Shown: positions 33,013 through 42,033 of the stretch, in pieces | Position numbering within the stretch: position 1 is the stretch's first letter | Layout: every line of letters begins with the position of its first letter | Assembly: GCF_900187375.1 (NCBI RefSeq) | Contig: NZ_FYEW01000002.1 | Location: 930,001 to 994,000 of the forward strand | Source: Hymenobacter gelipurpurascens | GTDB taxonomy: Bacteria > Bacteroidota > Bacteroidia > Cytophagales > Hymenobacteraceae | Direction of reading: 5' to 3' | Length of the DNA: 64,000 bases | Notes under the pieces: model-generated | Seen by the model: only the letters and a program-made list of their open reading frames with translations | Told to the model about the DNA's origin: nothing | Databases searched by the model: none | Program-made: the position numbers and the translations under genes

Positions 33013-33801
33013 ATGAATAAACCGCCACAAATTGTCTGGATTACGGGTGCCTCCACGGGCATCGGCGAAGCGCTGGCCTACGAGTACGCCCGCCAAGGAG
33101 CCAGGCTGGTGCTCTCAGCGCGCAACCGGGCGGCGCTGGAAAAAGTGGCCGCCGCGTGTGCCCCCGCCGAAACGCTGGTACTCCCGCTTGATCTGGCGCA
33201 GCCCCTCGATTTTCCCGCCGCTGTAGGTCAGGTGCTGGCGCAGTTCGGGCGGCTCGATATTCTGATCAACAACGGCGGCATCAGTCAACGCTCCCTGGCG
33301 CTGGAAACTGGCCTAGACGTAGACCGCCGCCTGATGGAAGTGAACTACTTCGGCACAATGGCTCTCACGAAAACGGTATTGCCGCACCTGCTACGACAGG
33401 GCGCCGGACGGGTGGCCGTAGTAAGCAGCCTGGTAGGCAAATTCGGGACGCCCTACCGCTCGGCCTATGCAGCTTCCAAACACGCGCTGCATGGCTTTTT
33501 CGACTCGTTGCGGGCAGAACTGACGGTCACTGGCGTGGGCATCACCATTATTTGCCCGGGCTTTATTCGCACGGGCGTTTCTATAAACGCCCTCACCGGC
33601 GACGGCACTCCCCTCGGCACCATGGATGAGGCCACGGCGAAAGGCCTGGCTCCCGCCGACTTCGCCCGGCAAGCCGCCCACGCCATCGCACAAGGACGCA
33701 ACGAGGTGTACATAGGAGGCCGCGAAACCTGGGGCGTGCTGCTGAAACGGCTGGCACCGGGACTATTCACACGGTTTTTAAGTCGCGCGAAAGTGCGCTA
33801 G
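33013..33801 (+). CDS. Short-chain dehydrogenase/reductase
   Basis: 262 aa from ATG 33013. Cofactor motif TGASTGIG at about 10-17, NNGG at the usual place (about 90), catalytic Ser in VAVVSSLVGKFG and YxxxK in YAASKHALHGF. Classical SDR of the DltE/YqjQ-like group with NAD(P)H; substrate unknown. TATCTTCC about 10 bases before the ATG is a weak -7 box, so the mRNA may have almost no leader. Confidence 0.88.
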   Translation: MNKPPQIVWITGASTGIGEALAYEYARQGARLVLSARNRAALEKVAAACAPAETLVLPLDLAQPLDFPAAVGQVLAQFGRLDILINNGGISQRSLALETGLDVDRRLMEVNYFGTMALTKTVLPHLLRQGAGRVAVVSSLVGKFGTPYRSAYAASKHALHGFFDSLRAELTVTGVGITIICPGFIRTGVSINALTGDGTPLGTMDEATAKGLAPADFARQAAHAIAQGRNEVYIGGRETWGVLLKRLAPGLFTRFLSRAKVR

Positions 33802-33831
33802 GCTAGTCCCGCAACAGTACCTGTAAACAAA

Positions 33832-33931
33832 AACGTCATTCCGAGCTTGCCGAGGAATCTCGCGTGCTGACGCATGGATTACTATTGCAACATCAGCACG
33901 CGAGATTCCTCGGCAAGCTCGGAATGACGTT
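33832..33931. repeat. Perfect long hairpin, GTCATTCCGAGC...GAGGAATCT family
   Basis: Arms of 39 bases (33832-33870 with 33893-33931) pair without error; loop 22 bases. It lies between the converging SDR and Spy-like genes. The same arm and loop words recur in degraded form at 3436-3543. Confidence 0.92.
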
Positions 33932-33974
33932 CTACTATCACTTCTTATTCGTTTGTACTTCTATATATAGTGGC

Positions 33975-34385
33975 CTACTGCCCGGCTTTGCGGGCGCGCA
34001 TCTGCTCCTGCACCTGGCGCTGCTTTACTTTGAGTTGCTGGTACTGGGGTGGCGTCAGGACTTGCTGCAGCTCCTTGTCGGAGGCGGCATTGATGCGCTT
34101 TAGCTCGGCCATCAGGGCGGGACGGTTGGTGCTGTACTGGCGCTGGGCGGCGTTGGCTTTTTCGGCGGTTTCCGTGAACACACCCCGCACTTTACGGCGC
34201 TGCTCATCCGTGAGCTTGAGTTCTTCGGTAAGTACGTCGGTCAGGTCGCGGGCGGCGGAAGAGGCTACCACGGGCGCGGGTGTGGCTACCGAGCGGGCTT
34301 CGGGAATGTTTTTATTGCGGCGGGCGCAGCCGGTGGCCAGGGTGGTAGTAACGGCCAGAGCGAGGAGAAAACGGGCAGCAGACAT
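33975..34385 (-). CDS. Lipoprotein with Spy/LTXXQ-like helical motif
   Basis: 136 aa from ATG 34385. Lipobox LATGC in the first 20 residues. The mature helical part has LTDEQRRKVRGVF and LTPPQYQQLKVKQRQVQEQ, two LTxxQ-like motifs typical of Spy/CpxP-like periplasmic proteins that bind unfolded proteins or respond to envelope stress. The match is at motif level only. Confidence 0.65.
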   Translation of the reverse strand: MSAARFLLALAVTTTLATGCARRNKNIPEARSVATPAPVVASSAARDLTDVLTEELKLTDEQRRKVRGVFTETAEKANAAQRQYSTNRPALMAELKRINAASDKELQQVLTPPQYQQLKVKQRQVQEQMRARKAGQ

Positions 34386-34464
34386 AGTACAATAGGGAGG
34401 GGTGTGCCTGCGCATACGCGAAAAACACACATAGCGGTTATGCTATTTTACTCCCCAAGCCCTC

Positions 34465-36510
34465 CTACCCCACCGCCACGGTACTGGCTGCTCCCGAGCG
34501 CATAACCGGATTGCTGGTTTTCAGGTGCTGCGCCGTGTAGTGAGCCAGCGCCATAATGGTAAGCATGGGGTTTACACCGCTGCACGCCGGAAACGCCGAG
34601 GCATCAGCCACAAACAGGTTCCCGACTTCATATAGCTCGCCGGTAGGGCTGGTGGGGTGCGTGCCCGCGTCGCCGCCCATGCGGCAGGTGCTCATCTGGT
34701 GGGCGCTGTAGAGGCTGAACTGGTTTGGTTTCCAGCCTAAGTAGGGCAGCTGGTCCAGCAGCTCGGGGTTTTGGAGCACTCCATTTTGGGCATGCAACGT
34801 AGGCAGGGTGCCGTGGGGCAGATATACGGTATCGGCACCGGCGGCTACGTGTATCTCGGCGGCGGCGCGCACGCCCTGCAGCATGTGGCCGCGGTCGAAG
34901 TCGCTGAGGGTATAATCGATGAGGGGGCACCCGTTCTTATCCACCGTAATGCGGCCACCATCCCGGTCGCGGGTGAGCACAATGAACGAACCGAGGTGGG
35001 CGGCTTGGCGCATCATTTGTTTGTGCTGCTCGCCGGAACGCCACGGTAATACCATGGCCATCAGCCCGCTATGGGCGGGCGGCGTTTCCAGCTTCACGCC
35101 AAAGTTGGTGCCGTCCAGCATCGTGAAGCAATCATTCACCACCGACATCATAGGCCCGTGCCAGGGATTAATGCGATGCGCATAGTGCGCCGAAACGGCC
35201 ACCGTGGGGTGCAAATGCAGATGCTCCCCGATGTGCGGGTGCTTCAGGCCACTGCGCAGCAGCAGCGCCGGCGTCTGTATGGAGCCGCCCGCCACCACTA
35301 CCCGGCGCGCCCGCACGGTCACGCGCACCTGGCGCCCATCGGAAGTGGTATGCACGGCTTCGGCTCCGTTGGCGCGGTTGCCGACAATGGTGATGCGCTC
35401 TACGTGCGTATCGGCGAGAAGGCGCGCTCCGTGGTTGTAGGCCTGTTGCAGGTAGGTATTGAGCGTGCCTTGCTTGATGCCGTGCCTGTCTCCGAAGCAG
35501 CTGTAGCCCAGGCTCTCGTAGTGGCTTTCCGAATCGGTAAGGCCTTTTTCGTTGCGCGGAATCAGCTTAACCTCCTGGCCTAGCTTGGTGGAGCCATCCC
35601 AGAGGGCTTGATTTTGGCCGTTGTGGCGGTGGTAGTCGATGTTCACGCTCAGGGCCCGGCTCACGGCATCGAGGCTTTTCTTGAAATCAAGCGAAGCAAA
35701 ATGTGGCAATTGGTGTTCCCTGGCCCATTCCTGCAGCACGTAATCGGGGGTGCGGAAGGCGCCGGCCCAGTTGATGGTGGTGCCCCCGCCCAAGCAAGAG
35801 CCAGCCAGCAGCGCAATACCGCCATCCTGAGTACTCAGGGCCCCACGACCATCGTAGAGGTGGCCTAGCATATCTACTTCGCGCTGCGAAAACTCGGCGC
35901 CGTGGAAGTAAGGCCCCTTTTCCAGCACCAGCACATCGTGGCCAGCCGCGGCCAGCTCCCCGGCTACCACTCCCCCACCGGCCCCGCTTCCAATCACGAG
36001 CACGTCGCACTCATAGGTGACATCCTGGGTTGGCTTCATGGTTTTGATAGGCCTAGGCGTGTCTACTATTTCCTCCTGCTGCGGGCCGGGGTAGCCGATG
36101 TGCTCCCACACAAAGTTACCCTGTTCCGGCGTGGAGCTGCCATAGAATAAGAAGGTGAACAGCTTACGCAGGGCATGAAACCCCTTCCGAAACTGGGGCA
36201 CATTGCTGGCGGCCCAGCTTTGCAGCAGTTTCTCGCGCTGCTCCGGCGCCAGTCGGCTAAACGGCCGCAACGAGCCAAACCACGTGAGACCCACAGCCGG
36301 CGTTTCCAGGAGCGTCAGGAGCTGCAGGAATTCCTTGCGGGCTCCGGCCGGCTGCACCTCCAGCACCTGCGCAATCTTCTCCAGGTCTACGCCTTCGGAG
36401 CCGCGCCGCGCCCAATACGTCGCGTCGTCGGTTTCGTGGCCGGGTACGGCCGGGATAAAGGTATCGGCAAGGGCGCGCAGGGTGGCGCGCTGAGCTTCGG
36501 TGAACTGCAT
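34465..36510 (-). CDS. GMC-family oxidoreductase, long-chain alcohol oxidase-like
   Basis: 681 aa from ATG 36510 (MQFTEAQRATLRALADTFIP); the upstream frame to 36678 covers a hairpin region and is rejected. An N-terminal helical domain of about 190 residues (gluconate dehydrogenase subunit 3-like) precedes the FAD fold DVLVIGSGAGGGVVAGELA at about 196-214. GMC signatures follow: GGGTTINWAGAF and the C-terminal HQMSTCRMGGD and SGVNPMLTIMALA with the catalytic His and Asn. The N-terminal extension is shared with fatty alcohol oxidases. The aldehyde dehydrogenase gene directly upstream on the same strand would take the aldehyde further. Confidence 0.85.
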   Translation of the reverse strand: MQFTEAQRATLRALADTFIPAVPGHETDDATYWARRGSEGVDLEKIAQVLEVQPAGARKEFLQLLTLLETPAVGLTWFGSLRPFSRLAPEQREKLLQSWAASNVPQFRKGFHALRKLFTFLFYGSSTPEQGNFVWEHIGYPGPQQEEIVDTPRPIKTMKPTQDVTYECDVLVIGSGAGGGVVAGELAAAGHDVLVLEKGPYFHGAEFSQREVDMLGHLYDGRGALSTQDGGIALLAGSCLGGGTTINWAGAFRTPDYVLQEWAREHQLPHFASLDFKKSLDAVSRALSVNIDYHRHNGQNQALWDGSTKLGQEVKLIPRNEKGLTDSESHYESLGYSCFGDRHGIKQGTLNTYLQQAYNHGARLLADTHVERITIVGNRANGAEAVHTTSDGRQVRVTVRARRVVVAGGSIQTPALLLRSGLKHPHIGEHLHLHPTVAVSAHYAHRINPWHGPMMSVVNDCFTMLDGTNFGVKLETPPAHSGLMAMVLPWRSGEQHKQMMRQAAHLGSFIVLTRDRDGGRITVDKNGCPLIDYTLSDFDRGHMLQGVRAAAEIHVAAGADTVYLPHGTLPTLHAQNGVLQNPELLDQLPYLGWKPNQFSLYSAHQMSTCRMGGDAGTHPTSPTGELYEVGNLFVADASAFPACSGVNPMLTIMALAHYTAQHLKTSNPVMRSGAASTVAVG

Positions 36511-36669
36511 AACCTGATGAGCGGGATAGAGAACTGATCCGGCGGCGGTTGATGGGGCCGGCCCTGGAAAAGTTCGGCAATTTTTCCCGAAACTACTCGG
36601 CTTGCATACGAAAAGGCGAAATGGTGAGATGAAGTGGCGGAACTCTGAGTAGCACGTTCGTTTACACCT

Positions 36670-36770
36670 GCACGTCATCCTGACGAAGGAAGGATCTTAT
36701 CACGCAAGGACGAAGCGCTAGGCCAGTCGTTCACGCGTGATAAGATCCTTCCTTCGTCAGGATGACGTGC
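36670..36770. repeat. Perfect long hairpin, GCACGTCATCCTGACGAAGG family
   Basis: Arms of 36 bases (36670-36705 with 36735-36770) match without error; the loop contains CTAGGCCAG. It separates the GMC oxidase and aldehyde dehydrogenase genes, which lie on the same strand, so it may act as a partial terminator or mRNA-end stabiliser. Confidence 0.9.
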
Positions 36771-36804
36771 CATTTGACTTTATCACCTCATCACTTAGCA
36801 ATCC

Positions 36805-38250
36805 TTACAGATACTTCAGCAGCCACCCGATCAGCTTCCTTACTTTGGGGGTGTAGGGTGGGTACATGGTTTTGATGCCGGTGCGGCCCACGCGCTGTTG
36901 TAATACTGATTTCTCGTTGCTGAACCCGATAAAACCTGCGTGGCCGTGGGCCTTGCCTAGGCCACTGTTGCCAAAGCCGCCGAAGGGCAGGTCGGGGTGG
37001 GCCAGGTGCAGAATGGTTTCATTGACGCAGGCGCCGCCAGCGGGAATGTTGCGGAGCAAGTAACGCTGGTTTTCGGCGTTTTGGCTGAACACGTAGAGCG
37101 CCAGGGGCTGCAGGCGGAAGTTTACCACGTCGGCAGCCTCCATGAGAGTACTGAAGGTTTGAATGGGCAGCAGCGGGCCGAAGATTTCCTCCTGCATAAT
37201 GCGGCTATCGGCGGGCGCATCCAGTAGCAGCGTGGGCTCAATGAAGCGCTGTCCGGCATCTACCATTCCGCCCGAAACGATGTTGGCGCCCTGCGCCTGG
37301 GCGTCTTCCAGCAGGCTCGCCACCCGCTGAAAATGGTGCTGGTTTACAATACGCGCATACGATTCGGAAGCGGCGACGCCTTGGCCTTCGGGGTCATAGA
37401 AACGCGCAACGGCGGCCTTCATTTCCCGGATGAATGGCTCCTTCACCGACTCCTGCACCAATAAGTAATCGGGAGCCACGCAGGTCTGACCGGCGTTTAT
37501 GCCCTTGCCCCACGCAATCTTCTCGGCGGCATCGCGTAGGTTGGCGGTTTCATCCACAATAACGGGACTCTTGCCGCCCAGCTCCAGCGTAACGCTGGTT
37601 AGGTGCTCGGCGGCGGCGCGCATCACCACTTTGCCCACCTGCGGGCTACCCGTGAAAAAGATATGGTTGAAGGGCAGTTTCAGCAGCTCGGTGGCCACGT
37701 CTTTGTCGCCTTCCACTACAGTTACCTCGGCGGGGTCGAACAGCTCGCGGCACATGCGGGCCAGCAGCGCCGCCACCGTGGGCGTCATCTCGGAGGGCTT
37801 GATGATGCAGGCGTTGCCAGCCGCCAGCGCCGAAACCAGCGGATCGATGGCCAGATAAAACGGATAATTCCAGGGCGCGATAATCAGGCAGACGCCTTTC
37901 GGCTCGTACTGCACCCAGCCACGCGCGCCCATCAGGGCCATGGGCGTGCCCACTTTGTGGGGCTTCATCCACTGGCGAAGGTGGCCTAGCGTGTGCTTGA
38001 TTTCTACCTGCGAGGGCCAGATTTCCGTGACATCGGTTTCGGGGAGCGGCTTGCGGAAATCGGCGTACAGGGCCTGCTGAATGGCGGCGCGGTTTTCCTC
38101 AATCCAGTGGCTGAGCTTGCGCAGCCGGGCCGCTCGTGGCGCATGGTCCTCCCGCCGAAGTACTTCGGCGCGGACCCGCTGCTGCTGAAACAGCCGTTGA
38201 ATAGTGGCCGCATCAACAGTGACCGGTGGCGGAGCGAGGGTAGGTTCCAT
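36805..38250 (-). CDS. Aldehyde dehydrogenase (ALDH3/fatty aldehyde type)
   Basis: 481 aa. NAD(P)-binding APWNYPFYLAIDPLVSALAAGNACIIKPSE (about 125-154), catalytic Glu223 in TLELGGKSP and nucleophile Cys257 in NAGQTCVAPD. The length and the C-terminal HLAHPDLPFGGFGNSGLGKAHG fit class 3 enzymes that oxidise medium- and long-chain aldehydes. A hydrophobic end (LIGWLLKYL) may hold it at the membrane. With the GMC oxidase downstream it could turn long-chain alcohols into fatty acids. Confidence 0.9.
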   Translation of the reverse strand: MEPTLAPPPVTVDAATIQRLFQQQRVRAEVLRREDHAPRAARLRKLSHWIEENRAAIQQALYADFRKPLPETDVTEIWPSQVEIKHTLGHLRQWMKPHKVGTPMALMGARGWVQYEPKGVCLIIAPWNYPFYLAIDPLVSALAAGNACIIKPSEMTPTVAALLARMCRELFDPAEVTVVEGDKDVATELLKLPFNHIFFTGSPQVGKVVMRAAAEHLTSVTLELGGKSPVIVDETANLRDAAEKIAWGKGINAGQTCVAPDYLLVQESVKEPFIREMKAAVARFYDPEGQGVAASESYARIVNQHHFQRVASLLEDAQAQGANIVSGGMVDAGQRFIEPTLLLDAPADSRIMQEEIFGPLLPIQTFSTLMEAADVVNFRLQPLALYVFSQNAENQRYLLRNIPAGGACVNETILHLAHPDLPFGGFGNSGLGKAHGHAGFIGFSNEKSVLQQRVGRTGIKTMYPPYTPKVRKLIGWLLKYL

Positions 38251-38405
38251 GGGAAAGCGAAAAGATAATACGGCTGGGTACGTTAAATTCAGCGCAGGCT
38301 ACTGCACTTGCAGTCAGATAACAGCATCTTTGTGGCAGAGTTCGGCGGCTGCCGGGTTCCGCAGGGCAACTATCCCGCCCCGCTATGTGCTAGACTGGCC
38401 TAGAG

Positions 38406-38861
38406 ATGCAAGATATCAGCCACCGGCTCCGAAACTTAGTAGAGTTATTAAACAGCAGGCTGCCGGAGTTACCGGAAACTGAACTGGTGTATACGCCTGG
38501 CCCTGGTCGGTGGTCGAAGAAGGAAATTCTAGGCCACCTCATCGACTCGGCCATGAACAACCACCGCCGGTTTGTGATGAGCCAATTGGGGCCTGAACCT
38601 TTGCTGATTACTCCCTATGAGCAGCGCGAATGGGTAGCGCTGGCCCGCTACCAGTTTACGCCTAACCTGGAACTGCTTAACCTCTGGACACTGCTTAATA
38701 AGCAAATTGCGCGGCTGCTGGAGAATTTGCCCTCCACTGCTGCTGCTCAGCGCTGCGAGTTCGATAACGGCTACAGCGTGACGCTGAGCTGGCTGGCGGA
38801 AGACTACGTGATGCATCTGGAGCACCACGTGCAGCAGATTCTGAACCCGGTATCCTACTGA
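38406..38861 (+). CDS. DinB-family four-helix protein
   Basis: 151 aa. Four-helix bundle with the metal His triad of the family: GHLIDSAMNNHRRF (about 43-56) and MHLEHHVQQIL near the C-terminus. RWSKKEILGHLIDS is typical of Bacteroidota members. Often a bacillithiol or related thiol transferase, or unknown. CATCTTTG around 38324-38331 could be its -7 box. Confidence 0.82.
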   Translation: MQDISHRLRNLVELLNSRLPELPETELVYTPGPGRWSKKEILGHLIDSAMNNHRRFVMSQLGPEPLLITPYEQREWVALARYQFTPNLELLNLWTLLNKQIARLLENLPSTAAAQRCEFDNGYSVTLSWLAEDYVMHLEHHVQQILNPVSY

Positions 38862-39061
38862 GTGGCAGCAGGCGGCTTGGGCGCTTTGCAACCTGCCGCA
38901 CTGGCACGGCACTTCCTACCGAAATGGCCTTCAGCAGTGGCCTAGCGCTACGCTCAGGCTGCTTTCCCTGATTTCAGCATCTTATCCAAGTTATTAATTA
39001 TCAGATAATTACAATCATCAAAAACCTAATGGCGTAACAATTAGATAAACCAGGCGGCACA

Positions 39062-39089
39062 TTGGGGTAATAGGGCGAATCTACCTTTG
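39062..39089 (+). promoter_or_regulatory. Bacteroidetes-type promoter before the TonB receptor
   Basis: TTG (39062-39064), a 17-base spacer and TACCTTTG (39082-39089). The ATG at 39098 is only eight bases later, so the mRNA would have an extremely short or no leader. Confidence 0.6.
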
Positions 39090-39097
39090 CCCTCATT

Positions 39098-41953
39098 ATG
39101 CAGGACACCATTACCAAGATCAGCCTCGTCTTTTTGTTGTGCTTTGGGACCCTGGCTACGGCGCTGGCCCAGGGCACAGGCAGTATAAAAGGCACCATTT
39201 CCGATGCCCAAACACAGGAAGCCGTCATCGGCGGCACGGTGCATCTGGACAAAACCACTATCGGCGGCCCCACGGATGTGGATGGCCGCTTTTCTTTGGA
39301 CAAGGTGCCCGTGGGCGAGTACACGCTCATCGTGTCGTCGGTGTCCTACAAAACGGCTTCTATTCAGAAGGTAGCCGTGAAAGCCGGCCAGGCCACCACC
39401 GTCAACTACAAGCTGGAAACCGACCAGCAGAACCTCAACGAGGTGGTAGTAACGGGCGTGCGGCGCACCAACACCGAAATGTCGGTGATTTCGGAAATCA
39501 AGCAGGCCAACGTGGTGGTCAGCGGGGTGTCGTCGGAGCAGATTGTGAAAACCCAGGACCGCGACGCGGCCGAGGTAGTACGTCGGATTCCGGGCGTGAC
39601 CATCGTCGATAACCGCTTCATCCAGATCCGGGGCCTCAGCGACCGGTACAACGCGGTGTGGCTCAATGATGTGGCCGCCCCCAGCTCCGAAACCGACCGC
39701 AAATCCTTCTCCTTCGACATCGTACCTAGCTCTTTGCTTGATCGGGTGCTGGTGTTCAAGGACCCTTCGCCGGAACTGCCCGGCGACTTCGCAGGTGGCC
39801 TAGTGAAAGTGTACCTGCGCAAACCCGCCCAAAATGAGCGTCTCCTGACGGTAAACTACTCCTCGGGCTACCGCAACGGCACTACGGGCAAAGACTTCTA
39901 CACCGATAAAACCCAGGCTGGCGACGCCTTTGGTTTTGGAGCCATTAAGCGGGAACTGCCGGGCGGCTTTCCGCAGCTGAGCACGGCTTACCAGCAATAC
40001 GAGCGTGATTTCTACGCCAAGCAAATCGAGAACACCTTCCCGATTTATAAGCTGAAGGCCATGCCCGATATCCGCTTCAACGCGGCGTATATGGACCAGA
40101 TCAACCTCAAGAACCTGGCCATCGGAAGCATCACCTCGGTCAACTACACTAACACCTTCACCAACTTCAACATCGACCGCAATCTGTTCGATGGCGCGGG
40201 TCAGCGCACCGATCAGTTCAAGGACAACCAGTCGTCGAACAACATCCGGCTGGGCGCCATCCAGAACTTCAACCTGGTGCTCGATAATGGTGGCCGCCTG
40301 GAGTTCCGCAACCTGTTCAACCAGCAGGCGCGCAACCAAGTAACCACTCGCCGGGGCTTCGATAACGACGGCCGCCTGGTGCGCAACAGCTACCAGATGG
40401 GCTACCAGGGTCGCACCACCTACACGGGCCAATTGGCCGGCCAGCATACCTTCAACAAAGACAAAACCAACTTCGATTGGGTGGCGGGCTACGGCTACTC
40501 GAACCGCAACGAGCCTGACCTGCGCCGCGTGTCGTACCAGTCGATTCCGGCGGCTACGGAAGGTGGCGCGGCTACTGAAACCGTGCTGACGCCTGCTACG
40601 GGACAGGTAGACGTGAACAATGCTGGCCGCCTCTACCAGAAGCTCAACGAGCACAACTACACCATCAACGCCAACCTGAAGCACCAGGTACAGGTAGCGG
40701 AGCGCACCGTAGAGATTGGGACCGGCACCTACCTGGAGTACCGCAAACGTGATTTCCAGGCTCGCGCTTTCGGCTATTCGCTGAACGCAGGTGGCTTACA
40801 GGGGCTGCGCAGCGAGGCAGTAGGCAACATCTTTGATCCGCAGAACATCGGCACGGATGGCTTCCGCCTGACGGAAGACCTGAACTCGACTTACCGCTAC
40901 AACGCTAACAACCAGCTGGCTGCCGGCTACCTCTCCCTCAACATTCCGCTAACCGATAAGCTGAAGGTGGTGACGGGTGCCCGCTACGAGCACAACGTGC
41001 AATCCATCGAGACGGGCATCAACGGCCAGCCGGTGAAGCAGGATGTGACAACTAACTTTGTGCTGCCTTCAGCTAACTTCAGCTACAGCTTCAACGAGAA
41101 GAACCTGGTGCGCGCCTCCTACGGCCGCAGCCTTAACCGCCCCGAGTTCCGCGAAGCCGCGCCGTTCTTCTACTACGACTTTGACTTTAACGTCCTCAAC
41201 TACGGCTCGCTGTACCTGAACCCCGAGCAGCCGCTGAAAGTAGCCAGCATCGACAACTTTGATGTGCGCTATGAGCTGTACCCCAGCAGCGGAGAGCTGA
41301 TCCACATCGGCGCATTCTACAAGAACTTCACGAACCCGATTGAAAACACGGTAGTCCTGACCACTAACCTGGCCTACACCTTCGCCAACGCTCCCAGCGC
41401 CTACGCTTATGGCCTAGAGCTGGACCTGAAGAAAAACTTGAGCTTTCTGGACGAAGCCTTCGGGACGACTGGCCTGCGCAACCTCTCGGCGGTGTTCAAC
41501 GCCTCGCTCATCAAGAGCCAAGTGCAGCTCGGCGACAACTTTGTGGCCTGGGACAATAAGCGCGCCCTGCAGGGCCAGTCGCCTTACGTGCTGAATGGAG
41601 GCTTCTACTACAACACGCCTAATAACGCCTGGCAGGTTACGGCTCTGTACAACGTGTTTGGCCCGCGCATCCTATTCGCCGGCAGCAACGACTACCCCGA
41701 TGTAGTGGAGATGCCCCGCCACACCGTGGACCTCTCCCTCACCAAGACCGTGACGAGCCGCCTGACCCTGAACGCGGGCATCCAGGACCTGCTGAACCAG
41801 AAAGTGAACCTGGTGCAGGACTTCAACCGCGACAAGAAGTACGAAGCTAAAGCTGACCCCTCCTTGAGCAGCTACCGCCGCGGCACTTACTACACCGTAG
41901 GCCTGCGCTTCAATCTGGAGCCCCGCGCCCGCCAGCTTACGCCCCTGCCATAG
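39098..41953 (+). CDS. TonB-dependent receptor with N-terminal carboxypeptidase-like domain
   Basis: 951 aa. Signal peptide (ISLVFLLCFGTLATALAQ), a carboxypeptidase-D-like domain (GSIKGTISDAQTQEAVIGG...), a TonB-box-like LNEVVVTGVRR at about 114-124, then a plug with VRRIPGVTIVDNRFIQIRGL and a beta-barrel ending in YTVGLRFNLEP. It is not a SusC protein: no SusD partner follows. Instead a surface lipoprotein gene comes 80 bases downstream and is likely co-transcribed. Substrate unknown; such pairs often take up metal complexes or small ligands. Confidence 0.9.
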   Translation: MQDTITKISLVFLLCFGTLATALAQGTGSIKGTISDAQTQEAVIGGTVHLDKTTIGGPTDVDGRFSLDKVPVGEYTLIVSSVSYKTASIQKVAVKAGQATTVNYKLETDQQNLNEVVVTGVRRTNTEMSVISEIKQANVVVSGVSSEQIVKTQDRDAAEVVRRIPGVTIVDNRFIQIRGLSDRYNAVWLNDVAAPSSETDRKSFSFDIVPSSLLDRVLVFKDPSPELPGDFAGGLVKVYLRKPAQNERLLTVNYSSGYRNGTTGKDFYTDKTQAGDAFGFGAIKRELPGGFPQLSTAYQQYERDFYAKQIENTFPIYKLKAMPDIRFNAAYMDQINLKNLAIGSITSVNYTNTFTNFNIDRNLFDGAGQRTDQFKDNQSSNNIRLGAIQNFNLVLDNGGRLEFRNLFNQQARNQVTTRRGFDNDGRLVRNSYQMGYQGRTTYTGQLAGQHTFNKDKTNFDWVAGYGYSNRNEPDLRRVSYQSIPAATEGGAATETVLTPATGQVDVNNAGRLYQKLNEHNYTINANLKHQVQVAERTVEIGTGTYLEYRKRDFQARAFGYSLNAGGLQGLRSEAVGNIFDPQNIGTDGFRLTEDLNSTYRYNANNQLAAGYLSLNIPLTDKLKVVTGARYEHNVQSIETGINGQPVKQDVTTNFVLPSANFSYSFNEKNLVRASYGRSLNRPEFREAAPFFYYDFDFNVLNYGSLYLNPEQPLKVASIDNFDVRYELYPSSGELIHIGAFYKNFTNPIENTVVLTTNLAYTFANAPSAYAYGLELDLKKNLSFLDEAFGTTGLRNLSAVFNASLIKSQVQLGDNFVAWDNKRALQGQSPYVLNGGFYYNTPNNAWQVTALYNVFGPRILFAGSNDYPDVVEMPRHTVDLSLTKTVTSRLTLNAGIQDLLNQKVNLVQDFNRDKKYEAKADPSLSSYRRGTYYTVGLRFNLEPRARQLTPLP

Positions 41954-41960
41954 CCTTTCG

Positions 41961-42006
41961 CCTTTCCAGCTTTTCCTTTCCAGCTTTTCCTTTCCAACTC
42001 TTTCCT
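41961..42006. repeat. Short direct repeats (CTTTCCAGCTTTTC)
   Basis: Two exact 14-base units and a third altered one (CTTTCCAACTCTTTC) between the TonB receptor and the lipoprotein. Pyrimidine-rich; possibly only slippage. Confidence 0.7.
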
Positions 42007-42033
42007 AGCCTGCTTTTCATTTCACCCCTTTGT

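Noticed and set aside
41961..42006. Pyrimidine-rich direct repeats as regulatory sites
   Set aside because: Only two exact units and a decayed third, no dyad symmetry; simple slippage explains them.
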